Of a stretch of 64,000 nucleotides of DNA, positions 42,763 to 50,902 are shown piece by piece. The stretch's first letter is position 1. Every line of letters begins with the position of its first letter. The position numbers and the translations under genes were made by a program. The notes under the pieces are model-generated. The model made no database searches. It was not told the origin of the DNA and was given only the letters and a program-made list of their open reading frames with translations. Source of the stretch: Deltaproteobacteria bacterium (GTDB lineage: Bacteria > Myxococcota > JACPTQ01); assembly GCA_016192705.1 (NCBI GenBank), contig JACPTQ010000053.1, positions 62,001-126,000 on the forward strand. The letters run 5' to 3'.

Positions 42763-44480
42763 GCCTCTTTCGCCGCGCGATTGCGGCCGCCGCGCGCCAC
42801 AAGCTCCCGCTCTTCCTCGTATTGATTTGGAGCTACTTCCTTCAATGGCACCCCGCATACCCCAACCCCAACGAAGTCGTGCGCCTTTACCTCACGCGCG
42901 CCATCGTCGACGACGGGACGTTCGCGATCGACGGCCAAATGCGCCGCTTTGGCGACGTCGAAGACAAGTCTCAACACAAGGGGCGCTTCCACAACGATAA
43001 AGCCGTCGGCCTTTCGTTCCTCGCAGTCCCCATCTATCTCGTGCTGAAACTGTTCGACAAGGACCCTCCGATGGCAACGCTCCGCCACGCAACATGGCTC
43101 GCGCTCGTCATCCTTCCGAGCCTCTTCCTCCTTTTTGCGCTGCGCCGCACGCTCAGACGCCACTTAGCCATGTCACCGATATGGGGCGACGCACTTCTCA
43201 CAACCTACGCCCTCGGCACGCTCGCCTTCACCTTCTCAACGCTCGTCTTCGGTCACCAGCCAACCGCCGTCTTCCTCTTCCTCGCCTTTTTCGTCGTCAC
43301 GCAAATCCGCGCGGGCGAACGCACCCCACGTGCCGCACTCCTCGCAGGCGCATTGGGCGGCATCGCGGTCATGCTCGAATACACGTCGTTTCCGCCGTTC
43401 GTCATCATCTTCGCGCTCGCGACGGTCCGCCGCAACATCTGGCTCTACGCGCTTGGCGCCGCGCCCGCGTTTGCCCTCATCATGATCCACAACGCCATCG
43501 CCTTCGACAGCCCGTTCACAACCGGCTACTCGAGGCTCGCCGTCGAATCGTTCCGCGCCGTCCACGCAACCGGCCTCATCGGCGTTTCAACGCCCAAATG
43601 GGAAGCATTCGCCGGCAGCTTCTTCGAGCCCGCGCGCGGGCTTTTCTTTTATTCGCCGTTCTTACTCCTCGCGATCCCGGGTTTCGTCCTCCTTTTTCGC
43701 CGACGCGAGATGCGCGCCGAAGGAATTGTCTGCACCGCGATCTTCATCTTTTACGCCTACTTCATCTCGTCGTTCGGATATTGGCAATCGGGAGGCAGCG
43801 TTGGCCCGCGCCACCTAACGCCACTCGTCCCGTTCCTCATTGTTCCTGTCGCCGCGACACTTCGATGGATCGCAACACGTGCCGTTCCCGCTCTTCGCGC
43901 AGCGCTCGCCGCACCCGTCTTCGCGCTTTTCGCCATCGGCATTCTCACGGTTGTTCTCACGTCAATCCCGTGGCCGTACCCTGCGTTCGGCTTCACGAAC
44001 CCGCTCACGCAAGTCGGACTCCTGTTCTGGCGCCAAGGGTACTTGCCACCAAGCCTCGGAACAGCCGTTGGCCTCGACCAAGGGACCGCCGCATTCTTGT
44101 TTTTCGTTCTGCTTGCGATCGCGCTCGCGATCGTTCTTCACGCGCTTCGCGAAAACCTCACGACGCGGACGGGATTAGCGGCTGGTGTCGCGGCCGCCGC
44201 GATCGGTATCCTCGGATTCGCCGCCTACACAAACCTGAATCCGCGCCCCGAAGAAACCGCCGCGCGCACGAACCACGCGCTCGCAAGCATCGTGCGCCTC
44301 GTCGATAAAGATCGCGCCGGTTACCGGTCTCCCGACGCACGCCGCGCGAACGCAAACCTCGCCCGCGGCCCCGATTCCGCATCCGAACAGCTCGTCGGCG
44401 AAGTTCACGCGCAGAACGGCCAGTGGCAAGAGGCGCTTAAGCGATACCTTCGGGCCGCGCAGACAGCCGCGGTCCGATAA
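42759..44480 (+). CDS. Multi-span membrane protein, GT-C-like, with TPR-like C-terminus
   Basis: The 573-residue protein has about ten to twelve membrane helices. An early extracytoplasmic loop ('YPNPNEVVRLYLTRAIVDDG', 'FHNDKAVGLSFLAVPIYL') resembles GT-C glycosyltransferases of the ArnT/PMT kind. The last 50 residues are a TPR-like helix pair ('EVHAQNGQWQEALKRYLRAA'). It could transfer a lipid-linked sugar to an envelope acceptor, but no clear catalytic pair is assigned. GTG 42759 overlaps the previous stop by 4 bp (GTGA). Confidence 0.75.
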   Translation: MSLFRRAIAAAARHKLPLFLVLIWSYFLQWHPAYPNPNEVVRLYLTRAIVDDGTFAIDGQMRRFGDVEDKSQHKGRFHNDKAVGLSFLAVPIYLVLKLFDKDPPMATLRHATWLALVILPSLFLLFALRRTLRRHLAMSPIWGDALLTTYALGTLAFTFSTLVFGHQPTAVFLFLAFFVVTQIRAGERTPRAALLAGALGGIAVMLEYTSFPPFVIIFALATVRRNIWLYALGAAPAFALIMIHNAIAFDSPFTTGYSRLAVESFRAVHATGLIGVSTPKWEAFAGSFFEPARGLFFYSPFLLLAIPGFVLLFRRREMRAEGIVCTAIFIFYAYFISSFGYWQSGGSVGPRHLTPLVPFLIVPVAATLRWIATRAVPALRAALAAPVFALFAIGILTVVLTSIPWPYPAFGFTNPLTQVGLLFWRQGYLPPSLGTAVGLDQGTAAFLFFVLLAIALAIVLHALRENLTTRTGLAAGVAAAAIGILGFAAYTNLNPRPEETAARTNHALASIVRLVDKDRAGYRSPDARRANANLARGPDSASEQLVGEVHAQNGQWQEALKRYLRAAQTAAVR

Positions 44481-44521
44481 GTCGCCCCGCGTTCCCGCTC
44501 CTTCTGATCGTCACAGCGAAG

Positions 44522-44530
44522 TGCTACATT
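44522..44530 (+). promoter_or_regulatory. Extended -10 of the RCC1 lipoprotein gene (leaderless)
   Basis: TG-C-TACATT ends 7 bp before GTG 44538. It is closely similar to the element in front of the RDD operon (TG-C-TACGCT). Confidence 0.4.
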
Positions 44531-44537
44531 TTTGTCT

Positions 44538-46445
44538 GTGAAGCGGAAACCGATTCCCTCTTGGTTCTTCGCATTCTGCGTCGCGGCGGTCGCCTGCTCA
44601 AAGTCAGTCGATACGTCTCGCTCCATTGAAATACGACATCAACTTCCGGTCGGATTCTCAGCTGATCTCAGAAGCGCCGTGGCTCAAGTCCACACGATTC
44701 TCGATGAACCGCCGGACGCTGGCTCGCTCTACGCCGCCGCCCGCGCCCCCATAACGGCCACGAACGACGACGGGATTCCCTATTCATTCGAAGTCACCGA
44801 CGTCGACAGCGACGCGCGCTTCGAGGGCAAGGTGAGCGCGCTCGCGAATCCATTCGCGGTGCAGCTTTCCTGGTCGCTTCTCTTGACGGGCGATGCGTTG
44901 GGTGCGGGATTCTATGTTCGCGGCAAGATTTACCGAAACAACGCGGGCAACCTCGAGCTCATCGCGGAAGCGGTCGCGACGCAATCGGACGCCGCCGCGC
45001 CAATTCAATTCGGTGGCGGTGCAAAAATCGTCACTCTCAACTACGTCTGCGCGCAAGGCGTGTCGTGCACAGGCGACTCGGACGCGGGAACGGATGCGGG
45101 GGCGGGCGCCGACGCGGGTGCGGGTGCGGATGCGGGTGCGGATGCAGGAGCGGACGGCGGCCCGGACGCGGGCCTATCGAACGACGCGGGGAGCGATGGA
45201 GGGGGGAGCGAAGCGGACGCGGGGGACGGCGCGGGGAGCGACGGTGGCGTTGACGCCGGGCCCGACGCAGGTCCCGACGCTGGGATCGCCTATCGCCCGG
45301 CGATGCCCCGTCGAATCGCCGCAGGAAACAACGTAACGTGCGCCTTCAACTCCGATGGCGGCGCTTACTGCTGGGGCTCAAATAACTTCACAGCGCTCGG
45401 GTACGGCGACGCCGGCTCGGACCAGTCTTCACCAGGCACGGTTGTCGATACCACCGGCACGGGTCAGCTTGGCGACGTTCTCGCGATTGCGGCCGGAAAC
45501 CATGGCTGCGCGCGACGCGACGCGGGAACGCTCGTCTGTTGGGGGCGCGGAACCTACGGCGAGCTCGGGATCGATGCCGGCTCGTCGCGTTCAAGCCCCG
45601 TCACGGTTCTTAATGAATCCTCGACGGGTTCTCTGCTCGGGGTCGTTGCGTTCGAGACCGGAGACAACCACACTTGCGCGATTGTCTCAGGTGGGGGCGT
45701 TCGGTGCTGGGGATGGGGCACCGGCGGTGTTCTCGGCGAGAACCAAGCAGGGCCTGACCGATTCACTCCCGTCGTCGTGGTCAGCGAGGACGGTGGGGGC
45801 GAACTCATGAACGCCGTTTCGATAGCGCTCGGGAGCTTTCACACGTGCGTTGTGCAAGACGGTGGCACCGCACTCTGCTGGGGAGACAACAGCAGTGGCC
45901 AGTGCGGGAACCTCGCGCCCGGGAGCGGCCTCCAGTTTCCGTCGGTTGTTCAGAATATCAGCGGAATCGCCGTGGTCGCCGGCGGATACCGCCACACTTG
46001 CGCGCTCATCGCGGACGGCGGGGCGGTCTATTGCTTTGGTCAAGGGACGCAGGGCCAAATCGGTCACGGTTACTTCTTGGATACTGCCATTCCAACCGCA
46101 GTCGTGGGACTCTCGAACGCTATCACCGTGACGGCCGGCTCCGCTCATAGCTGCGCGCTCATCGCGGACGGAACGGTACGTTGTTGGGGCGCCAACGCGA
46201 ACGGGGAGCTTGGGGACGGAATGTTTGATGGCGGCGATAAGATGAATACGCCCGTTACCGTGGTGTGGGATGCCGGCGACCCACTCAGCGGTGTCGTCGG
46301 GATCACCGCGGGCGCAAATCACACGTGCGCCGAGCTCGACGCGGGGGGCTTCGTCTGTTGGGGTATCAACTCGTCCGGCCAATGCGGTATTGGAAATACG
46401 GCGTCCCCACAACGCCATCCGTTCCCCGTGGTCGGATTCCCGTAA
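44538..46445 (+). CDS. RCC1-repeat lipoprotein with Asp/Ala/Gly-rich linker
   Basis: The 635-residue protein begins with a signal peptide and lipobox 'AVAC', then a beta-rich domain of about 160 residues. A low-complexity linker rich in Asp, Ala and Gly (residues about 185-250) follows. Seven RCC1-like blades complete it, each with a version of 'AGxNHTCAxxxGGxVxCWG' such as 'TGDNHTCAIVSGGGVRCWG'. Seven blades predict a closed propeller on the cell surface. The linker is coded by hexamer repeats (about 45079-45290), like other tracts in the window. Start GTG 44538 follows an extended -10; the TTG two codons earlier is less likely. Confidence 0.88.
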   Translation: MKRKPIPSWFFAFCVAAVACSKSVDTSRSIEIRHQLPVGFSADLRSAVAQVHTILDEPPDAGSLYAAARAPITATNDDGIPYSFEVTDVDSDARFEGKVSALANPFAVQLSWSLLLTGDALGAGFYVRGKIYRNNAGNLELIAEAVATQSDAAAPIQFGGGAKIVTLNYVCAQGVSCTGDSDAGTDAGAGADAGAGADAGADAGADGGPDAGLSNDAGSDGGGSEADAGDGAGSDGGVDAGPDAGPDAGIAYRPAMPRRIAAGNNVTCAFNSDGGAYCWGSNNFTALGYGDAGSDQSSPGTVVDTTGTGQLGDVLAIAAGNHGCARRDAGTLVCWGRGTYGELGIDAGSSRSSPVTVLNESSTGSLLGVVAFETGDNHTCAIVSGGGVRCWGWGTGGVLGENQAGPDRFTPVVVVSEDGGGELMNAVSIALGSFHTCVVQDGGTALCWGDNSSGQCGNLAPGSGLQFPSVVQNISGIAVVAGGYRHTCALIADGGAVYCFGQGTQGQIGHGYFLDTAIPTAVVGLSNAITVTAGSAHSCALIADGTVRCWGANANGELGDGMFDGGDKMNTPVTVVWDAGDPLSGVVGITAGANHTCAELDAGGFVCWGINSSGQCGIGNTASPQRHPFPVVGFP

Positions 46446-46478
46446 GGCCAAGAGACCGACCCGCTCGCCGACGCCTCT

Positions 46479-46898
46479 TCACTCGGCCGTCACGGCGGTC
46501 TCGAGCGCGCGCCGATCCGGGCCAACGTGCCGCGCGACCACGGTGCGTTTTCCAAGCGTAAGCGCAACACGACCAACGTAATTAAAGACAGTGCGGCTCT
46601 TGATCGAGCTGTTTAGGACCCGCCAAATGGTTAGCTCAACGACCAACGCGTCGCCGCCCTGCGGATCGACGCGTGCGCCGACCGACGTCGAGAAATCCCC
46701 TGAACGCGCCTCAATTTTTGATGAGCCGCCGTCGCCGCGGAGGGACAAGACCAGCTGTTCGCGTGTCACCGCACGCTCGCCATCCTGTTCAACGAGGTCA
46801 ACTTTCACGGAGCGGATTCTGTCAGAGCGCGTTTCGGATGCGAACGCGGTGCCGGTAACAAGCAATACAAGAAAAGGTACAAGTCGAATTGACATCAT
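46479..46898 (-). CDS. Exported small beta-rich protein, unknown
   Basis: The 139-residue protein has a signal peptide 'SIRLVPFLVLLVTGTAFA' and a beta-sheet domain with 'VTREQLVLSLRGDGGSSKIE' and 'DALVVELTIWRVLNSSIKSR'. ATG 46898 follows GGAGG at good distance; an adjacent ATG is one codon later. It is probably periplasmic, and I do not recognise the family. Confidence 0.7.
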   Translation of the reverse strand: MMSIRLVPFLVLLVTGTAFASETRSDRIRSVKVDLVEQDGERAVTREQLVLSLRGDGGSSKIEARSGDFSTSVGARVDPQGGDALVVELTIWRVLNSSIKSRTVFNYVGRVALTLGKRTVVARHVGPDRRALETAVTAE

Positions 46899-46960
46899 GG
46901 TGAGTCCTCCAGCGGCTCCTGACGCGCGGAGATGAAATTCGATCTGATACGATCCGATCC

Positions 46961-47122
46961 GTGCGAATTCACGTCGTCTCCGCGGAGCCCTCGCGGTACT
47001 CATCGGTCATCGGCGCACACGCCGGCGGTCGACTCTCCGTCTCGCTCGACGACGCGCTCCAAGATTCAACGCTCGCAGATTCCGAACGTCACCGCGTGGC
47101 CAAGCGTTTCTCGAATCGGTGA
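46961..47122 (+). CDS. Possible short gene in the 339-bp gap, low confidence
   Basis: A 53-codon frame from GTG 46961 reads 'VRIHVVSAEPSRYSSVIGAH' and 'ADSERHRVAKRFSNR'. The stop overlaps a second short frame (GTG 47119, 'VKNARLFKPFDRRDLRAAIR'). Together they look like one small basic protein broken by a frameshift, or two coupled peptides. Nothing else is visible between 46899 and 47236 except the near-repeat GATCTGATAC/GATCCGATCC at 46941-46960. Confidence 0.3.
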   Translation: MRIHVVSAEPSRYSSVIGAHAGGRLSVSLDDALQDSTLADSERHRVAKRFSNR

Positions 47123-47236
47123 AGAATGCGCGTCTCTTCAAACCGTTCGACCGAAGGGACCTCCGTGCGGCCATTCGTGTCGTCATAGGATGACGCGGTT
47201 TCGGGTGCGAGCGCGTGAGCACAAACGCGCGCCGAA

Positions 47237-49228
47237 TCATTCGGGTGGTTTCGATTTGAGCGCGCCGAGCGCTTCCATTGCGGCTTGCGCGACAGTCGGT
47301 TCCCGATGCTTCCGAAGAATCTCAAGCAACCGTCGCGCGCCGGGTGTCGCGAGTCGTGCAAGCGACCGCGTCGAAGCCGCGAGAAACTCCGCGGAAGGCT
47401 GCGGTCGCCGAAAGAGTCGCCGCGTCCACGCCGTTCGATCAATTATCTGCGCAAAAACTTTTTCGACCCGCTCGGGCGAACTCAGCCCCAGGGCGATCGC
47501 GCGCTCGATCATGCGGAGCGCCACCCGCGGCGCATCTCCCTCCAAATCAGCGCGTTCGAGAATCTCCATCGCCAATGAAATCGCCTCGCCCATCGCGGCC
47601 CCAGTCTCCGCGGACAGGAGGAGCGCGTGGCCTGAAACAGCGTTTTCGGGATCGCGGAGGGCGCGCGCAATCGCCGCCGCCGAACGCGTCGGGTCCGCAA
47701 TCGCAAAGGCTGACAGTGCATCTCGCCGAACACGCGCCGAGGGGTGATTCAAGAGTCCGCCCACAACGGGCGCTGCCTCGGGACCAAGCCGCTGCGTCGC
47801 AATCCCAATAAGAAGCAGAAGTCCCTCCTCGTCGGCGCGCGCACGCGAAATCTCCCAGAGCGCCGCCTCCGGGCCATGACGCCGCAACTCCGATAGGACG
47901 AAGATCGCGTTCTGCCGGGCTCTCCCGCGCTTGACCGCGACAAAAGAAGCCACGTGACCCGCCGCGCTCTCGCGCCCAATCTCGAGCATAAGAACCACGA
48001 GATCGCGCGCGACGACGTCCCTCGGGAGCTCGTCGATCATTTTTTCGACCGCCGCAAGATCGAGGGCGCGCTCGATCGCTGCGGGGTCGGCCGCGCGCAA
48101 GCGCGACAACGCGATAAACGCTGGCCCGAACTCGTGCTCGGTGATGGCCAGCCCGACCGTCTTCTCAAACAGCCGCGATTCTGAAGGCGCGTTGGGCGGC
48201 GGTGTCGCGATTCGGGTTGCGAGCGCGCCAAGCCAACTCTCTGCGAGGAGCCACTCGCGAAGACTGACGGGAAGCCGCTCGAAATCGACGACCGACCGCA
48301 AGCACATTTCGCGCAACAACGCATCGCCCTCGGGCGTCGTCGCCACGCCCAGAAGCCGCTCCGCAAGGGCGCGCAACGTCGCGAGAAGCCTCTCGCTGTC
48401 TTGCTCCCCCTTTGCTCCTCGCTCCTCTTCGAGGAGAATTTGGCCGATTCCCAGAATCGCCGTTTGCGGCAGGCCGTCGAGAAAAATCTCGAGGATGGGG
48501 CGGTCTGTGAGCTCGCCGAAAGACGCGAGGCGCGCGTCGACGAGCGGCGCGCAGTCGAGAAGATGTCGGAGGATGGGAAGATTCGACGCGAGTGGCCGCA
48601 AGATGTCGCGCACGATCTGAACGTGGAGATTTCGGCGCTCGTCGCCGGTGGCGCGGTGAAGGATTGGAATGGCGCGGAAATCGCGGGTGAGCCGCGCGAG
48701 GGCGAGCCGCACCTGCCAGGGCAGATGCGTGTCGCCCGGCAATCGATCAGAATCGATGACGATCGAGATGTGGTGAACTCCTTTTTCGGCGAGGCTTCGA
48801 ATGATCCGCTCTCCTTCATCAAGAGCAGACAGCCCCTCTGGTTCACCGAGCAGGTCGAGGAGCGCGGAGAATTCGTCGGGAGAAATCCCTTGGTGGAGCG
48901 CGAGCGAAACAATCGCACGGCGCGCAAACAGGTCGAGAAGGTACGGTCCATAAAGCGACCACGCACCAACCGAGAGGAGCCGCCGAATCTCGGTTCGCTC
49001 GGCGTTCGGACCGTCCACGTAAATCTCGGGCGCCTCGCGCCCTTGCGTCGCCCCGACAACGTACGCGATCTCGGGAACATCGTTGAGCAAGTGAACGAGA
49101 ACCGCGAACAGTCCTTCGCGGGCGCGCGCGAAAAGGGGATGCCCCGGCGTGTAATAGCCCGAACGATTCAGCGCCCGAATGAAAGCGCTCGTGAACTCCT
49201 CGACGGGACTTGGCGTTGCGCTCTCGAT
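47237..49228 (-). CDS. HEAT-repeat protein, apparently starting at ATC
   Basis: The 663-residue soluble protein is helical. Its C-terminal half contains HEAT-like repeats ('GLLNHPSARVRRDALSAFAI', 'PGARRLLEILRKHREPTVAQ'). The coding pattern reaches back to ATC 49228 ('IESATPSPVEEFTSAF...YYTPGHPLF'). No ATG, GTG or TTG occurs in frame between the preceding stop (49241-49243) and TTG 49090. A perfect GGAGG lies 7 bp before the ATC. TTG 49090 would remove 46 coherent residues. The gene is the last of the moaD-to-HEAT operon and probably works with its PilO/PilP-like and ATPase neighbours; role unknown. Confidence 0.75.
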   Translation of the reverse strand: MESATPSPVEEFTSAFIRALNRSGYYTPGHPLFARAREGLFAVLVHLLNDVPEIAYVVGATQGREAPEIYVDGPNAERTEIRRLLSVGAWSLYGPYLLDLFARRAIVSLALHQGISPDEFSALLDLLGEPEGLSALDEGERIIRSLAEKGVHHISIVIDSDRLPGDTHLPWQVRLALARLTRDFRAIPILHRATGDERRNLHVQIVRDILRPLASNLPILRHLLDCAPLVDARLASFGELTDRPILEIFLDGLPQTAILGIGQILLEEERGAKGEQDSERLLATLRALAERLLGVATTPEGDALLREMCLRSVVDFERLPVSLREWLLAESWLGALATRIATPPPNAPSESRLFEKTVGLAITEHEFGPAFIALSRLRAADPAAIERALDLAAVEKMIDELPRDVVARDLVVLMLEIGRESAAGHVASFVAVKRGRARQNAIFVLSELRRHGPEAALWEISRARADEEGLLLLIGIATQRLGPEAAPVVGGLLNHPSARVRRDALSAFAIADPTRSAAAIARALRDPENAVSGHALLLSAETGAAMGEAISLAMEILERADLEGDAPRVALRMIERAIALGLSSPERVEKVFAQIIDRTAWTRRLFRRPQPSAEFLAASTRSLARLATPGARRLLEILRKHREPTVAQAAMEALGALKSKPPE

Positions 49229-49240
49229 GGCACGCCCTCC

Positions 49241-50902
49241 TTACCGCGTAACAGGTTTCACATCCATGCGGTGTCGGCCCCACGACGTGAGACCGTCCAC
49301 CACCTCACGCGTCACGACGATGACGTGATCGATGCCGATGGTTCCAACGACGCCGTTCGGTCCAATCGACGACCCGATCCGCGCCGTGTGCGATTTCCCC
49401 GTCGGGTCATAGATCATTGCCTGCGCGGGAACGCCGGGGCTCGACACGACGCCGCCAAGCCGCAAGTCCGCGAGCGCGTAACGTTCGAGGGGCGGCTTCC
49501 CTTCGGTCCCCGGAAGCGATTCGGCTTCACCCGGGCCCGTACGAAACGGATCGCGAACTTCGCGGCGATCGGGGAGTGGGCGCGGGCGCTCGGGCGCAAC
49601 GGGGCGCGCGCGAAACGTCGCGATGGTGACGCCGGTGCCACCCAGCTTAAGGAACCCCTCGCTGAGTTGCGTCGCTTCGGTCCATTCGTTTGATGCCTGA
49701 AGCGATTCGAGGGTGCGCGTGAGGTCCAGCGGGTCTCTGGCCGCGGCGCGCAGGCGCACGCGATCGCCGCTCACCTCGAGGCCTTCGATGTGCGCGCGCC
49801 GACTGACGAGGCCCGAGAGCGCGGCGAGGGCGTGGCCAACGAACGTCTTCAAGCCGGTCGTGCGACGGTATTCGGTCTGAAGGCGTATCAGTTCTTCGCG
49901 GCGCGCCTGAAGAACATCGAGTGACGACGTCGGTGTGAACTTCGGGTTCAGAATCGCGGGCCGCACCGCGGATTCGCGGCCGAGTGCGCGACGGTGGCTG
50001 TACGCAACGACAATCGCATCGCCGGACGCGGCGGCATCGGCACCGACTTGTTGAGCGCGGGTCAGGTTGAGCGCTTTCACCACCACGGGGCGATTCCAGC
50101 GCGCGATGAGGTCCAGCCATTCGATGAACGCGTGAAATGCGCCGCGCAATCGGATGGTCGCTGGGTCGGCGACGAAGCGCTCGTCACTCGAACGAGGTCG
50201 CGGCTCGACGCCAACGACCGTGAGACCGGCTCGTTTCGCGAACAGGAACAGCTCGCGCTTGATCTCGTCAAATCGCGCCTCCGCCGCAAACGGCGCGGAG
50301 AGGGTCTCGACTTCGCGGCGGGCCGATTCGATCTCGGCGGCCATGGCCCGAACGCGTGTAAACAGCTCACGCTCAAGTTGTGACGTGGCGTAGAGGCGGG
50401 ACTCCAGCGTCGCAAGGGAAGAGCCGACTTCGCGCGCTTGGCGATGCGCCGTTTCGCCGAAACGCTTGAGGAGGTCCGCGGACGACGCACGCGACCCGCG
50501 AAAACCCAACAGCTCATCGCGCACCTCGGCACAATCGGCGAGCGATGCTGGGACCTCGGCGCCACCGGCAACGGCGCGAATCACGGGGACCAGCTCCGGC
50601 GCGGCATCGACCGCGTAAAGCCAAAGCGCACGCGTCTTCTGCTTCGCGACCACCGCAAGAGCTTGCGCCTTTGCGTCGCGTGCAAGCGCCTCGAGCGGTC
50701 CTGGGCCATACGACAGACTCTCTTCGCCGCGACGCGCGACCTCGGCGTCAACCGCCTTGGCTCGGTCGCCGATGGCGCGACAGTTCTCGCCGACGCGACG
50801 CGCCACGTCGTCGGGTGATTCGCTGGGCGCGCGGCAGGAAGAAAAGAGAAGAGAAACCACAGAGACACAGAGGCATGGAGGCCGGAAAAGAGAGACGCTC
50901 AC
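49241..50902 (-). CDS. PilO/PilP-like lipoprotein
   Basis: The 553-residue protein starts with a lipoprotein signal whose lipobox is 'LLFSSC'. A coiled-coil region follows ('TSQLERELFTRVRAMAAEIE'), then PilO/GspM-like segments ('LRGAFHAFIEWLDLIARWNR'). The C-terminal domain is PilP-like ('PLERYALADLRLGGVVSSPG', 'AMIYDPTGKSHTARIGSSIG'). Pilus assembly normally uses separate PilN, PilO and PilP proteins, so this looks like a merged alignment-complex protein. GTG 50902 overlaps the ATPase stop by 4 bp (GTGA). No pilin or PilMQ genes are visible here. The signal peptide is coded by a CTCTGTG repeat tract. Confidence 0.72.
   Translation of the reverse strand: MSVSLFRPPCLCVSVVSLLFSSCRAPSESPDDVARRVGENCRAIGDRAKAVDAEVARRGEESLSYGPGPLEALARDAKAQALAVVAKQKTRALWLYAVDAAPELVPVIRAVAGGAEVPASLADCAEVRDELLGFRGSRASSADLLKRFGETAHRQAREVGSSLATLESRLYATSQLERELFTRVRAMAAEIESARREVETLSAPFAAEARFDEIKRELFLFAKRAGLTVVGVEPRPRSSDERFVADPATIRLRGAFHAFIEWLDLIARWNRPVVVKALNLTRAQQVGADAAASGDAIVVAYSHRRALGRESAVRPAILNPKFTPTSSLDVLQARREELIRLQTEYRRTTGLKTFVGHALAALSGLVSRRAHIEGLEVSGDRVRLRAAARDPLDLTRTLESLQASNEWTEATQLSEGFLKLGGTGVTIATFRARPVAPERPRPLPDRREVRDPFRTGPGEAESLPGTEGKPPLERYALADLRLGGVVSSPGVPAQAMIYDPTGKSHTARIGSSIGPNGVVGTIGIDHVIVVTREVVDGLTSWGRHRMDVKPVTR
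50837..50902 (-). repeat. CTCTGTG-type repeat coding a lipoprotein signal peptide
   Basis: Read on the minus strand the tract contains CCTCTGTGTCTCTGTGG and TTCTCTTCTC. It codes the hydrophobic core of the PilO/PilP-like lipoprotein signal. A similar tract begins the TolC-like gene at 34498-34560. Confidence 0.55.

Noticed and set aside
46932-47747. A 271-codon plus-strand frame
   Set aside because: Most of it is antisense to the HEAT-repeat gene and its composition is Arg/Ser-rich shadow sequence.
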